This document shows, piece after piece, positions 1 through 5,731 of a stretch of DNA of 8,110 nucleotides. This DNA comes from SG8-41 sp029864385 (lineage in GTDB: Bacteria; Pseudomonadota; Gammaproteobacteria; Burkholderiales; SG8-41). Below the pieces are notes generated by a model. The model saw only the letters and a program-made list of their open reading frames with translations, did not search any database and was not told where the DNA came from. Every line of letters begins with the position of its first letter. Position 1 is the stretch's first letter. Location of the stretch: the NCBI GenBank assembly GCA_029864385.1, contig JAOTTL010000162.1:1-8110 (forward strand). Direction: 5' to 3'. The position numbers were made by a program, and so were the translations under genes.

Positions 1-157
1 GCGAAGGAGCGCCAAGGGTGGCATACAGGGAAACTGGTGGTCGGGACACGACGTTCGCCGTGCCTTCTTCTAATTGATGTTTGTAATCCTTTGTGACCTT
101 AGTGTCCTTTGTGTCAAAGCTTTTCTCTTCCTTTGCGGCCTTGGCGGCGAAGCTTTA
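1..157. repeat. Partial copy of a composite nonamer-array palindromic element
   Basis: This is a diverged, truncated copy of the element at 7318-7670, in the opposite orientation. Positions 10-30 match the reverse complement of 7509-7529 perfectly over 21 nt, and similarity continues through GTGGTCgGGACAC. After a diverged middle, the flank TTTGTAATCC is followed by nonamers of the CCTTNGCGT type (about 90-149). Two AAGCTT linkers lie at 117 and 150. They are 33 nt apart, which is the usual 42 nt less exactly one nonamer. The copy continues off the left edge of the window. No gene is supported here. Confidence 0.7.
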
Positions 158-160
158 GCG

Positions 161-197
161 CGTCACCGGCATCACCCATCACCTATCACCCGTCACG
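161..197. repeat. Heptanucleotide tandem repeat, CATCACC type
   Basis: Consecutive 7-mers CATCACC (170), CATCACC (177), TATCACC (184) and CGTCACG (191) follow a related CGTCACC at 161, offset by 2 nt. The motif is the reverse complement of the GGTGATG heptamers at 1066-1093. It abuts the nonamer element on its left. Function is unknown. Confidence 0.75.
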
Positions 198-702
198 GAT
201 GGGTTTGGTTTCAGTGATCCCTGAACGCGTTCTTGATGTTGAAGTGAACGATTCTCAGCGCCGGCAGAACGGCGCTCGAGACGTGCTTCAGGAGGTCCAA
301 AACTGCTCGGTACTGGGAGAGCATAGGCTCAGAGCAAAACGTTGTCGGCATCGGACGAGGTCAGCGTTGCATGTGGCTTATTACGCAACTTCCATGCCAA
401 CCGCGTCACGAATGAGAAGTAACGCGAGGCTTTCGCTATAACTCACAGAAACCATTAGCGAAGATTCCCGCAACAAGAATCGTCGTCCGAGCGGAAAAGT
501 CGGATGAGTTCTTGATCGTTGCCAAAAAACGGCATGGTGTGGTTACCAAATTTTGACGGTCGGATCACGAGGCGAGACTTTTGTCACACCCTAATTCCAC
601 AGGCGAGGTTTCCTCGCTGACGAGCGCAGGAATCACTATGAAATCGTCATGCTCGCGGACCCGAGCGCCCTAAATTTGCCTAGGCGGACGGCAGAAAACG
701 AA
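198..702. other. About 500 nt without a confident gene
   Basis: No recognisable protein or RNA was found on either strand. The base composition is less GC-rich than the coding parts of the window. The minus strand holds a 46-codon ORF (351-211, ATG start, ends AFRDH then TGA) with no familiar domain. A longer open stretch over about 540-390 on the minus strand ends in GMEVA and is equally unrecognised. A perfect 6-bp hairpin GCGAGG-TTT-CCTCGC lies at 603-617. The region could be decayed coding sequence or a regulatory or REP-like stretch; the sequence does not decide between them. Confidence 0.4.
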
Positions 703-730
703 AGCCCTCCCCGTGGGAAAGAGGAGGGCT
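703..730 (-). terminator. Intrinsic terminator, minus-strand transcript
   Basis: AGCCCTCC (703-710) and GGAGGGCT (723-730) form a perfect, GC-rich 8-bp stem around a 12-nt loop. Read on the minus strand, the stem is followed directly by TTTCGTTTTCTG, a T-rich tail. On the plus strand it is followed by AGTCTC, which is not T-rich, so it should act on minus-strand transcription. It lies about 845 nt beyond the hydroxylase stop codon. It may end that long transcript, or belong to the small ORF at 770-874. Confidence 0.6.
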
Positions 731-769
731 AGTCTCAGCGAACCAGCGGCGCTTGGGATGCGCCTTGTT

Positions 770-874
770 CTAGAGAATAGAAGGACTAATATCGTCGCGC
801 ATTATCGGCACGCCGTCCAGAGGCGAGTAGGAGCCGTCTTGAGAAACCCAATTAATAAACGCAGATAAATGCAT
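770..874 (-). CDS. Small ORF or 3' gene remnant ahead of the terminator (34 codons)
   Basis: The reading frame runs from ATG at 874 to TAG at 772-770, about 40 nt before the minus-strand terminator. The inferred 34-residue peptide includes WVSQDGSYSPLDGVPIMRDD. I do not recognise it. Its start lies inside the decamer repeat array at 858-887, so the first 6 or so codons are repeat-derived. This is what would be seen if a repeat element had replaced the 5' part of an older gene whose 3' end and terminator remain. It could equally be a chance ORF: there is no clear ribosome binding site, and the composition (Ser, Asp, Pro, Ile) is uninformative. Confidence 0.2.
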   Translation of the reverse strand: MHLSAFINWVSQDGSYSPLDGVPIMRDDISPSIL

Positions 875-887
875 ATAAAGACGGATA
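858..887. repeat. Decanucleotide repeat, AACGCAGATA type
   Basis: Three successive 10-mers are seen: AACGCAGATA (858), AATGCATATA (868) and AAGACGGATA (878). They belong to the (A/C)CGC(A/C)GATAA family found in nearly every gap of this window. The inverted counterpart lies at 1509-1538, so the two may be outer ends of one larger, nested element. Confidence 0.7.
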
Positions 888-992
888 TTTATTATCAAAG
901 AAAAAAAGGCAAGGGCGACATCAATCGCCGCCAATAAATGCGCGTAACAAACCCAAGATCATCTAGCTGCCGATGAACGCCGATAAAGATCA
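888..992. repeat. Degenerate decamer-containing spacer
   Basis: No gene is seen in this stretch. A decamer-like CCGCCAATAA lies near 930. A clearer pair, CTGCCGATGA followed by ACGCCGATAA, lies at about 967-986 and matches the ends of the 4833-5041 element. An A-rich tract AAAGAAAAAAAGG (897-909) separates this from the first decamer array. Confidence 0.5.
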
Positions 993-1055
993 AGGCGGAA
1001 GGCGGAAGGAAGGAAGAAAGAAGAAGGAAGAAGAAAGAAGAAAGAAGAAAGAAGG
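993..1055. repeat. Purine heptanucleotide tandem array (9 units)
   Basis: Nine consecutive 7-mers all start with AGG or AAG: AGGCGGA twice, AGGAAGG, AAGAAAG, AAGAAGG, three AAGAAGA, and AAGAAGG. The strand is entirely purine except for two C residues in the first two units. Such a polypurine tract could form triplex or other non-B DNA. The 7-nt period is shared with unrelated-sequence arrays elsewhere in the window. Confidence 0.85.
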
Positions 1056-1065
1056 CGATAACCCC

Positions 1066-1093
1066 AGTGATGGGTGATGGGTGATGAGTGATG
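1066..1093. repeat. Heptanucleotide tandem repeat, GGTGATG type (4 units)
   Basis: The units are AGTGATG, GGTGATG, GGTGATG, AGTGATG, followed by a partial GGT. They begin 11 nt after the purine heptamer array. This motif is the reverse complement of the CATCACC array at 161-197. Confidence 0.85.
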
Positions 1094-1112
1094 GGTTCTT
1101 TGTGCCGGTATT

Positions 1113-1130
1113 TCTGGATCGGTATCCAGA
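1113..1130. repeat. Perfect short hairpin TCTGGAT-cggt-ATCCAGA
   Basis: Seven-base-pair arms with a 4-nt loop, flanked on the right by degenerate nonamers (ACTTGGCGT, CCTTAGCGC at about 1136-1156). The geometry is the same as the hairpin at the apex of the 7318-7670 element (7482-7499). There is no T-run on either side, so a terminator role is not indicated. Confidence 0.55.
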
Positions 1131-1168
1131 TCTCCACTTGGCGTTGCCTTAGCGCCCTTTCGAAGGCC

Positions 1169-1189
1169 GTGACCTGTGACTGGTGACCA
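1169..1189. repeat. Heptanucleotide tandem repeat, GTGACCN type (3 units)
   Basis: GTGACCT, GTGACTG and GTGACCA follow each other, with a broken fourth unit GTGCCGG. They sit just left of the 42-nt-unit array. The repeat is short, but the phase is exact. Confidence 0.65.
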
Positions 1190-1211
1190 GTGCCGGAGCT
1201 GCTGAAGCTCT

Positions 1212-1392
1212 TGGTTTATGTTCGCAATCCTTGGCGGTCTTCGCGTCCTTCGCGGTAAAGCTTTTCTCTTCCTTTGCGTCCTTGGCGTCCTCTGCGGTAA
1301 AGCTTTTCCTTGCCTCCGCGGCCTTGGCGTCCTTAGCGGTGAGGCTGCTATTTTCCTTTGCGTCCTCGGCGACCTTGGCGTTTCAGCTTTGG
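1212..1392. repeat. 42-nt-unit array (three nonamers plus 15-nt linker)
   Basis: Four units start at 1229, 1271, 1313 and 1355, exactly 42 nt apart. Each has three 9-mers of the form CCTTNGCGT or CCTTNGCGG, then a 15-nt linker carrying AAGCTT or a variant (AAGCTT at 1258 and 1300, decayed at 1342 and 1384). The left flank TTTATGTTCGCAATCC resembles that of the copy at 1-157, so this is the right arm of the same composite element without its other arm. Because 9, 15 and 42 are all multiples of 3, both strands stay open by chance, and the resulting 14-residue peptide repeats should not be called genes. Confidence 0.8.
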
Positions 1393-1430
1393 ATTTAAGA
1401 TCGACGTATATCGGCGGCAATCACTACGGT

Positions 1431-1458
1431 GAGCGGTAAGCGGTAAGCGGTGAGCGGC
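1431..1458. repeat. Heptanucleotide tandem repeat, AAGCGGT type (4 units)
   Basis: The units are GAGCGGT, AAGCGGT, AAGCGGT and GAGCGGC. A related pair, AAGGCGG and AAGCTGA, follows near 1465. The rest of the stretch up to the decamers at 1509 is AT-rich (GTTTTTTCTATTTG) and holds nothing recognisable. Confidence 0.8.
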
Positions 1459-1508
1459 AAATATGAAGGCGGAAGCTGAAAGAGTTTTTTCTATTTGTTG
1501 TATCGATA

Positions 1509-1538
1509 TATCCGCGTTCATCTGTGTTTATCTGCGGC
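1509..1538. repeat. Decanucleotide repeat, TATCTGCGGT type
   Basis: TATCCGCGTT, CATCTGTGTT and TATCTGCGGC are three 10-mers in the orientation opposite to 858-887. Together the two arrays bracket about 620 nt of heptamer and nonamer repeats. Confidence 0.75.
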
Positions 1539-1563
1539 TAATTTGTGGCTGTTAAACGAGGTC

Positions 1564-1584
1564 CGATTCGCGATTTACGATTCA
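1564..1584. repeat. Heptanucleotide repeat overlapping the hydroxylase stop codon
   Basis: CGATTCG, CGATTTA and CGATTCA are three exact 7-mers. On the minus strand the middle unit supplies the TAA stop (1577-1575) of the large hydroxylase subunit, and the rightmost unit encodes its last two or three residues. The same motif (as AATCGTA or GAATCGC) recurs at 5631-5651, 6402-6415 and 6494-6521. Confidence 0.8.
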
Positions 1585-4500
1585 CGGCTTTTGAGCGCTC
1601 TCTGCCAGGCGGTGTTCAGCGCGCGATAAGCGAACTCGACCGCCATCTCGCGCTTGTAAGTCGCCGATCCCCTTACATCCGACATCGGCTGCGCCAGGTT
1701 GCGCACATCTTGCACGGCTGCGCGCAGCCCGTCCTCGGTGAGCGGCTTGCCGACGAGCTCCTTTGGCTCGAGCACGATCGGCTTCCAGCTCACCGCACCG
1801 ATCACCACGCGCGCGCTTTCGCAACGCCCGTTGGCGGCGAGGTGTACGAGCGCTGCGGTATTGACGGTCGGGATCTCCAGCACGCCGCGCGCCATGTACT
1901 TGTAGAAGCTCGAGCCGGCGCGCGCCGGCAGCGGATCGACCTCGACGGCGGTGACCAACTCGCCCTTCGCGAACCCGGTCTGAAACAGTTCTTCAAGCGG
2001 CGCGGTGCGCCGGCCGTCGGGTCCGGCGAGCGCTACACGGGCCCGCAGGCCGAGCAGGGCGAGCGGCAGGTCGAAGCCGCCGATCAACGGTCCTACGCTT
2101 CCGCCGATCGTAAGCATGTGCCGGATGCGCGTATGTCCCACCGACTCCATCGCATCGTCGATGGCTTGCCAGCCTTTCTTGACGCGCGCGTCATCGTAGA
2201 ACACCTGTTGCCGCACCGCGGCGCCTGCGCGCAGCACGCCGCGCGCGTCGATCGCAAACTCGTTCAACTCGGCGATGCGCATAATCGAGACGAGCCGCTT
2301 CGCAAACGGCTGACCAGTGCGCTCGCGGCGCAGCGCGTGGGACATGCCGCCCGCCACGAGCGAGGCGTCGCTGCGCGCCATCTCCGTGATTGCTTCCTCG
2401 ACAGTGGCGGGGAACAGCATCTCGGCGGGCGCGGGCCGCGCGCCGGACGGTGTGCCCGAGCTGATCCGGCCCCACGTGGCACCCTTGGGGGCGGCGGGGG
2501 CGGCCGGTTTCTCGTTGGTGTAGAGCTCCGGGTGCAGCGCGCGGTGGACCTTCTCGGCGGTGATGGGCAGCTCGTGAATCCGCACGCCCACGGCGTCGGC
2601 AACGGCATTGGCGATCGCCGCCGGTATCGCGTCGAGTCCGATCTCGCCCACGCCCTTCGCGCCGAACGGTCCCGAGGGCTCGTACGAATCCGCGAATGCG
2701 ACGTGCAACTTCGGCATCATCGCGGCGGCGGGGATCGGATAATCCTTCAACTGCGGATCGGTCGGCATGCCGTTCCACCAGTCGAAGTACTCGATCATCG
2801 CGAGCCCGATGCCCTGCGTCACGGCGCCCTGAACCTGGCCTTCGGCCGCGGCCGGATGGATCACCGTGCCGCAATCCACCGTGGCCGCGACTTCGAGTAG
2901 CTTCACCTCGCCGGTCGCGGGATCGACTTCGACTTCGGCTGCCTGCGCGGAAAAGTTGTAGGCGCCTGACTCGTTGCCGTAGCGGCTGTGGTCCGGGAAT
3001 TCCGACGGGTTGTCGAACGTGCCGACGCCGACGATCGGCTGTCCGCCGGGCTTGTAGATGCTCGCGCGCACGACGGCGGCGACCGACTTGAAATCGGTCT
3101 CGGGACCGTTGCGCGGCCCGACCTGGCCGTTCACGATCATCAGCTCCGCTGCCGGGCGCTGGAACTGCTCGGCCGCGGCGTCGAGGAGTTGCTTGGCCGC
3201 GGCGCCCGACGCGTTCTTCACCGCGTTGCCCGCGACATAGGTGAGCCGGCTCGCCAGCGCGCCGAGCGAATGGGGCTGCAGGTCGGTGTCGGGACGGGTG
3301 ATGTCCACCTCTTCGTAGGGGAGGCCGAGCTCTTCCGCAGCGATCTGGCGCAGCACCGTCAGGTTGCCCTGGCCGATCTCGCCCTCGCCGGTGATGACGG
3401 TGGCGCGCCCATCCTCGTTGAGGCGAACCATCGCGGAGCTGCCGTCCCAGTCGCCGAAGCTGCGCCGGCCGTTGACGTGCACGCTGCAGCCCAAGCCGAG
3501 GCCGTGGTTGGGCTTCTTGCTCTTCTGCTTCTTGCGCCAGCCGATCATCGCGGCCGTCTTGTCGAGGCATTGCTTGAGCTCGCAGCTCGTGACCTTGTGG
3601 TTGTGCGGCGAGACGTCGCCCGAATCGACCGCGTTCATGCGCAGGAGATCGAGCACGTCGATGCCCAGTTTTTCGGCAGCGAGGTCCCACGCTTGCTCGA
3701 CAGCCCAGTCCGCCGAGGGGTTGCCGAAGCCGCGGAAGGAGCCAGTCGGAACCAGGTTCGTGTAGACGAGCGTCGAGTCCGCGCGCACCGCGGAATATTT
3801 GTAGAGCGCGTCATGGCGCACGGTGGCGGCGCCGAGAATCGCTTGCGACTTGCCCGTGTAGGCGCCGTTGTCCGCCCACATCTTCATTTCCTTGGCCATG
3901 ATGCGCCCGTCGCGTCGGAAACCAAGGCGCACCCAATAACGCATCGGCATGCGCGGGTGGCTCGCGAGAAACTCTTCCTCGCGCGTGTGAATGAGCTTGA
4001 CCGCGCGGCCGCTCTTGCGCGCGAGGATGGCGCAAATCACGGAGGCGTTGTCGTCGCCCGACTTGCCGCCGAAGCCGCCGCCGACCTCGGTCTGGATGAC
4101 GCGCACCTGGCTCTCGGGAACGCCGAGCGCGGTCGCATACCGGCCGCGCGCAAGATACGGCGTCTGCGTGTTGCACCACATCGTCACGCGCCCGCTCTCC
4201 CAGCGCGCCACGCAGCCGATGGTCTCGAGCGAGGTGTGCCACTGGCGCTGGCTCTCCCACGTGCCCTCGACGACGACATCGCTCGCCTTGAAGCCGGCGT
4301 CGACATCGCCGCGCTCGAAGGCGAACTGGTGCGCGACGTTGCCGGCCGCATCATCGTGCACGAGGGGTGCATTCGGGGCGAGCGCCTGGTCGAGCGATAG
4401 CACGGCGGGCAGCACCTCGTAGTCGACCACGATTCTGTCAATCGCCGCGCGCGCGGTTTCGGGATCGACAGCGGCGACGGCGGCAATCTCGTCGCCAACG

Positions 4501-4808
4501 TAGCGCACGCGCTCGATCGCGAGCGGGTAAAGGTCGGGACGGAAAGCGCCCCACTTTCTCTTGGCCGTGTCGCTGCCCGTTATCGCGGCCTTGACGCCGG
4601 GGATAGCGGTGGCGGTGCTGGTGTCGAGGCGCACGATCCGCGCGTTCGGATGCGGGCTGCGCAGCACCGACGCGTGCAGCATGCCGGGGAAATGCAGGTC
4701 GGCGACGTACTGCGCCGCGCCGGTGACCTTCGGCACCGCGTCCGTGCGCGGCACGTCGCGGCCGACGACGAGGAGGCTAGCCCGCCCGCTGGGCTTCAAA
4801 TCGTTCAT
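1575..4808 (-). CDS. Xanthine dehydrogenase-family hydroxylase, fused molybdopterin and FAD subunits
   Basis: This 1077-residue protein is a molybdenum hydroxylase large subunit joined to its FAD subunit. Residues about 15-140 form the aldehyde oxidase/xanthine dehydrogenase a/b hammerhead domain. Residues about 160-760 form the two molybdopterin-binding domains, with GGGFGGK (243-249), SFRGFGNP (357-364), GEIGQG (476-481), DCGTVIHP (645-652) and GAKGVGE (716-722). Glu722 matches the family's catalytic base. After a Pro/Ala/Gly-rich linker (about 765-796), residues 797-1077 match the CoxM-type FAD domain and its C-terminal domain, but the usual AGGT(D/N)L and TIGGN motifs read AGGMSHAL (819-826) and TIGGSVG (900-906). 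Cofactor-free electron exit is possible; reduced FAD binding is inference. The separate [2Fe-2S] partner is encoded upstream. SFRGFG resembles xanthine dehydrogenase more than the cysteine-bearing CO dehydrogenase loop; the substrate is unknown. The ATG at 4808 has only a weak ribosome binding site but fits the domain start. No signal peptide is seen. The last residues and stop are formed by a heptamer repeat. Confidence 0.93.
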   Translation of the reverse strand: MNDLKPSGRASLLVVGRDVPRTDAVPKVTGAAQYVADLHFPGMLHASVLRSPHPNARIVRLDTSTATAIPGVKAAITGSDTAKRKWGAFRPDLYPLAIERVRYVGDEIAAVAAVDPETARAAIDRIVVDYEVLPAVLSLDQALAPNAPLVHDDAAGNVAHQFAFERGDVDAGFKASDVVVEGTWESQRQWHTSLETIGCVARWESGRVTMWCNTQTPYLARGRYATALGVPESQVRVIQTEVGGGFGGKSGDDNASVICAILARKSGRAVKLIHTREEEFLASHPRMPMRYWVRLGFRRDGRIMAKEMKMWADNGAYTGKSQAILGAATVRHDALYKYSAVRADSTLVYTNLVPTGSFRGFGNPSADWAVEQAWDLAAEKLGIDVLDLLRMNAVDSGDVSPHNHKVTSCELKQCLDKTAAMIGWRKKQKSKKPNHGLGLGCSVHVNGRRSFGDWDGSSAMVRLNEDGRATVITGEGEIGQGNLTVLRQIAAEELGLPYEEVDITRPDTDLQPHSLGALASRLTYVAGNAVKNASGAAAKQLLDAAAEQFQRPAAELMIVNGQVGPRNGPETDFKSVAAVVRASIYKPGGQPIVGVGTFDNPSEFPDHSRYGNESGAYNFSAQAAEVEVDPATGEVKLLEVAATVDCGTVIHPAAAEGQVQGAVTQGIGLAMIEYFDWWNGMPTDPQLKDYPIPAAAMMPKLHVAFADSYEPSGPFGAKGVGEIGLDAIPAAIANAVADAVGVRIHELPITAEKVHRALHPELYTNEKPAAPAAPKGATWGRISSGTPSGARPAPAEMLFPATVEEAITEMARSDASLVAGGMSHALRRERTGQPFAKRLVSIMRIAELNEFAIDARGVLRAGAAVRQQVFYDDARVKKGWQAIDDAMESVGHTRIRHMLTIGGSVGPLIGGFDLPLALLGLRARVALAGPDGRRTAPLEELFQTGFAKGELVTAVEVDPLPARAGSSFYKYMARGVLEIPTVNTAALVHLAANGRCESARVVIGAVSWKPIVLEPKELVGKPLTEDGLRAAVQDVRNLAQPMSDVRGSATYKREMAVEFAYRALNTAWQRALKSRES

Positions 4809-4832
4809 GCTAGAACCCGTAATGAATTATTA

Positions 4833-5041
4833 GCCGCCGATGAACGCCGATAGACGCCGATAAAAACCAGAACAAATATCGACAGGACATAAAGCAATCA
4901 AAGAATCTATACAAAAACCCAAGCGGCTCGATCAAACCAGGAGGGACAGGGCTGTGTTTATTTTTGACCGATCGGATTTGTGGTTAGGTTCTCTGTTATT
5001 TAATAATGTTGTTTTTGATTTCATCGGCGTTCATCGGCGGC
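4833..5041. repeat. 209-nt inverted-repeat element with perfect 19-bp ends
   Basis: GCCGCCGATGAACGCCGAT at 4833-4851 is repeated as its exact reverse complement at 5023-5041. Each end is made of decamers (GCCGCCGATG, AACGCCGATA, GACGCCGATA on the left). Similarity continues weakly inward (A-rich AAAAACCAGAACAA against the complement of TTGTTTTTGATT). The centre is unique and contains CCGATCGG at 4968-4975. No ORF or transposase is present, so it resembles a MITE or an intergenic palindromic unit. It lies between the [2Fe-2S] and Mo/FAD genes, 25 nt before the latter's start codon. No target-site duplication is obvious. Confidence 0.75.
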
Positions 5042-5066
5042 AAATAAGGATTCTTGTTTTTCGTTC

Positions 5067-5096
5067 TATCTGTGTGTATCTGCGTTTATCTGCGGT
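5067..5096. repeat. Decanucleotide repeat at the end of the [2Fe-2S] gene
   Basis: TATCTGTGTG, TATCTGCGTT and TATCTGCGGT are three exact 10-mers, followed by TAAA. On the minus strand the junction TTTAACCGCAGATAAACG follows the last codon, so the gene's TAA lies at the repeat edge. The same TAACCG(C/T)AGATAAACGC string closes both compound repeats at 5609-5694 and 6471-6566. Confidence 0.75.
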
Positions 5097-5587
5097 TAAA
5101 TTTGGCTCTTAGCTTTTCGCATAAGCGAGATTGCTTCGCGATACGCCTCCTCAATCCGCACATACCCCGTGCAGCGGCAGTAGACGCTGTCCACGCTCAC
5201 GCGGATGTCCTCATCCGAGGGGTTCGGATTCTTCTCGAGCAGGGCACACGCCGCCATGACGTGGCCCGGGATGCAGATCCCGCACTGGAGCGCGGACTTG
5301 TTCACGAACGCCTGCTGCACCGGGTGAAGCGCTTCAGAGTCGCCGAGACCTTCCACCGTGCGGATGTCTGCCCCGTCGCAGAGTGCGGCGAGCTGCATGC
5401 AGGACGAGATGGGATAACCGTCCATGATGACCGTGCAGGTGCCGCACGCGCCGATCCCGCAGCCGTGCTTGGTGCCGGTCAGCTGCAGGTCTTCCCGCAG
5501 CACGTCGACGAGCAGCCGGTCGCCGGCCTTCAGCCGCAGCTCGACTGGGTCGCCGTTTAACTTGAACTTGATCGTCGTGTTTGCCAA
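5096..5587 (-). CDS. [2Fe-2S] subunit of the xanthine dehydrogenase-family hydroxylase
   Basis: The protein has 163 residues, normal for CoxS/XdhC-type iron-sulfur subunits. The N-terminal ferredoxin fold carries CGIGACGTC, giving cluster ligands Cys43, Cys48, Cys51 and Cys63. The C-terminal helical domain carries CGICIPG (Cys102, Cys105) and CRCTGY (Cys137, Cys139). All eight expected cysteines are present, so both clusters should assemble and pass electrons from the Mo centre to FAD in the fused large subunit. The start is TTG at 5587: an in-frame stop lies just upstream, GGAG sits 6 nt before it, a second AGGAG abuts it, and the next in-frame Met is residue 55, inside the cluster domain. 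The partner gene begins 287 nt further on, unusually far for this family, because repeats fill the gap. No signal peptide is visible, suggesting a cytoplasmic enzyme. Confidence 0.93.
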   Translation of the reverse strand: MANTTIKFKLNGDPVELRLKAGDRLLVDVLREDLQLTGTKHGCGIGACGTCTVIMDGYPISSCMQLAALCDGADIRTVEGLGDSEALHPVQQAFVNKSALQCGICIPGHVMAACALLEKNPNPSDEDIRVSVDSVYCRCTGYVRIEEAYREAISLMRKAKSQI

Positions 5588-5608
5588 CTCCTACTCCATT
5601 TCACAGCA

Positions 5609-5694
5609 GCCGCAGATAAACGACGACTAAGGATCGTGAATCGTAAATTGAGGTTCGTTGAGAACCTGGAATGTAACCGCAGATAAACGCAGAT
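5609..5694. repeat. Compound repeat, copy A
   Basis: The structure from the left is: decamer end GCCGCAGATAAACG; heptamers GGATCGT, GAATCGT, AAATTGA (5631-5651); a core GGTTCGTTGAGAACCTGG (5652-5669); then TAACCGCAGATAAACGCAGATG. The same order and sequence recur at 6471-6566. It lies between the end of the first higBA operon and the start of the [2Fe-2S] gene. The core contains an imperfect dyad (GGTTC and GAACC) that could form a small hairpin. Confidence 0.75.
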
Positions 5695-5731
5695 GGGACG
5701 AAAACCAAGCGGAATTTAACTCATTATGTAG

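Noticed and set aside
109..441. 110-codon plus-strand ORF
   Set aside because: It starts inside the nonamer element, runs through the heptamer array, and has no recognisable domain or ribosome binding site.
603..617. Hairpin GCGAGG-TTT-CCTCGC as a terminator
   Set aside because: There is no T-rich tail on either strand, and no gene leads into it.
959..1439. Overlapping ORFs on both strands with 14-residue peptide repeats
   Set aside because: They are produced by the 42-nt and 9-nt repeats, whose lengths are multiples of 3 and keep all frames open. There are no ribosome binding sites or known domains.
993..1458. CRISPR array
   Set aside because: The repeats are directly abutting 7- or 42-nt units without unique spacers, and no cas gene is present.
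1545..4400. Long plus-strand ORFs (1545-2900 and 2988-4400) and a 499-codon minus-frame ORF (2191-3690)
   Set aside because: All lie inside the hydroxylase gene in other frames. They are Arg/Ala/His-rich translations expected opposite or out of frame with a GC-rich gene, and none has a recognisable domain.
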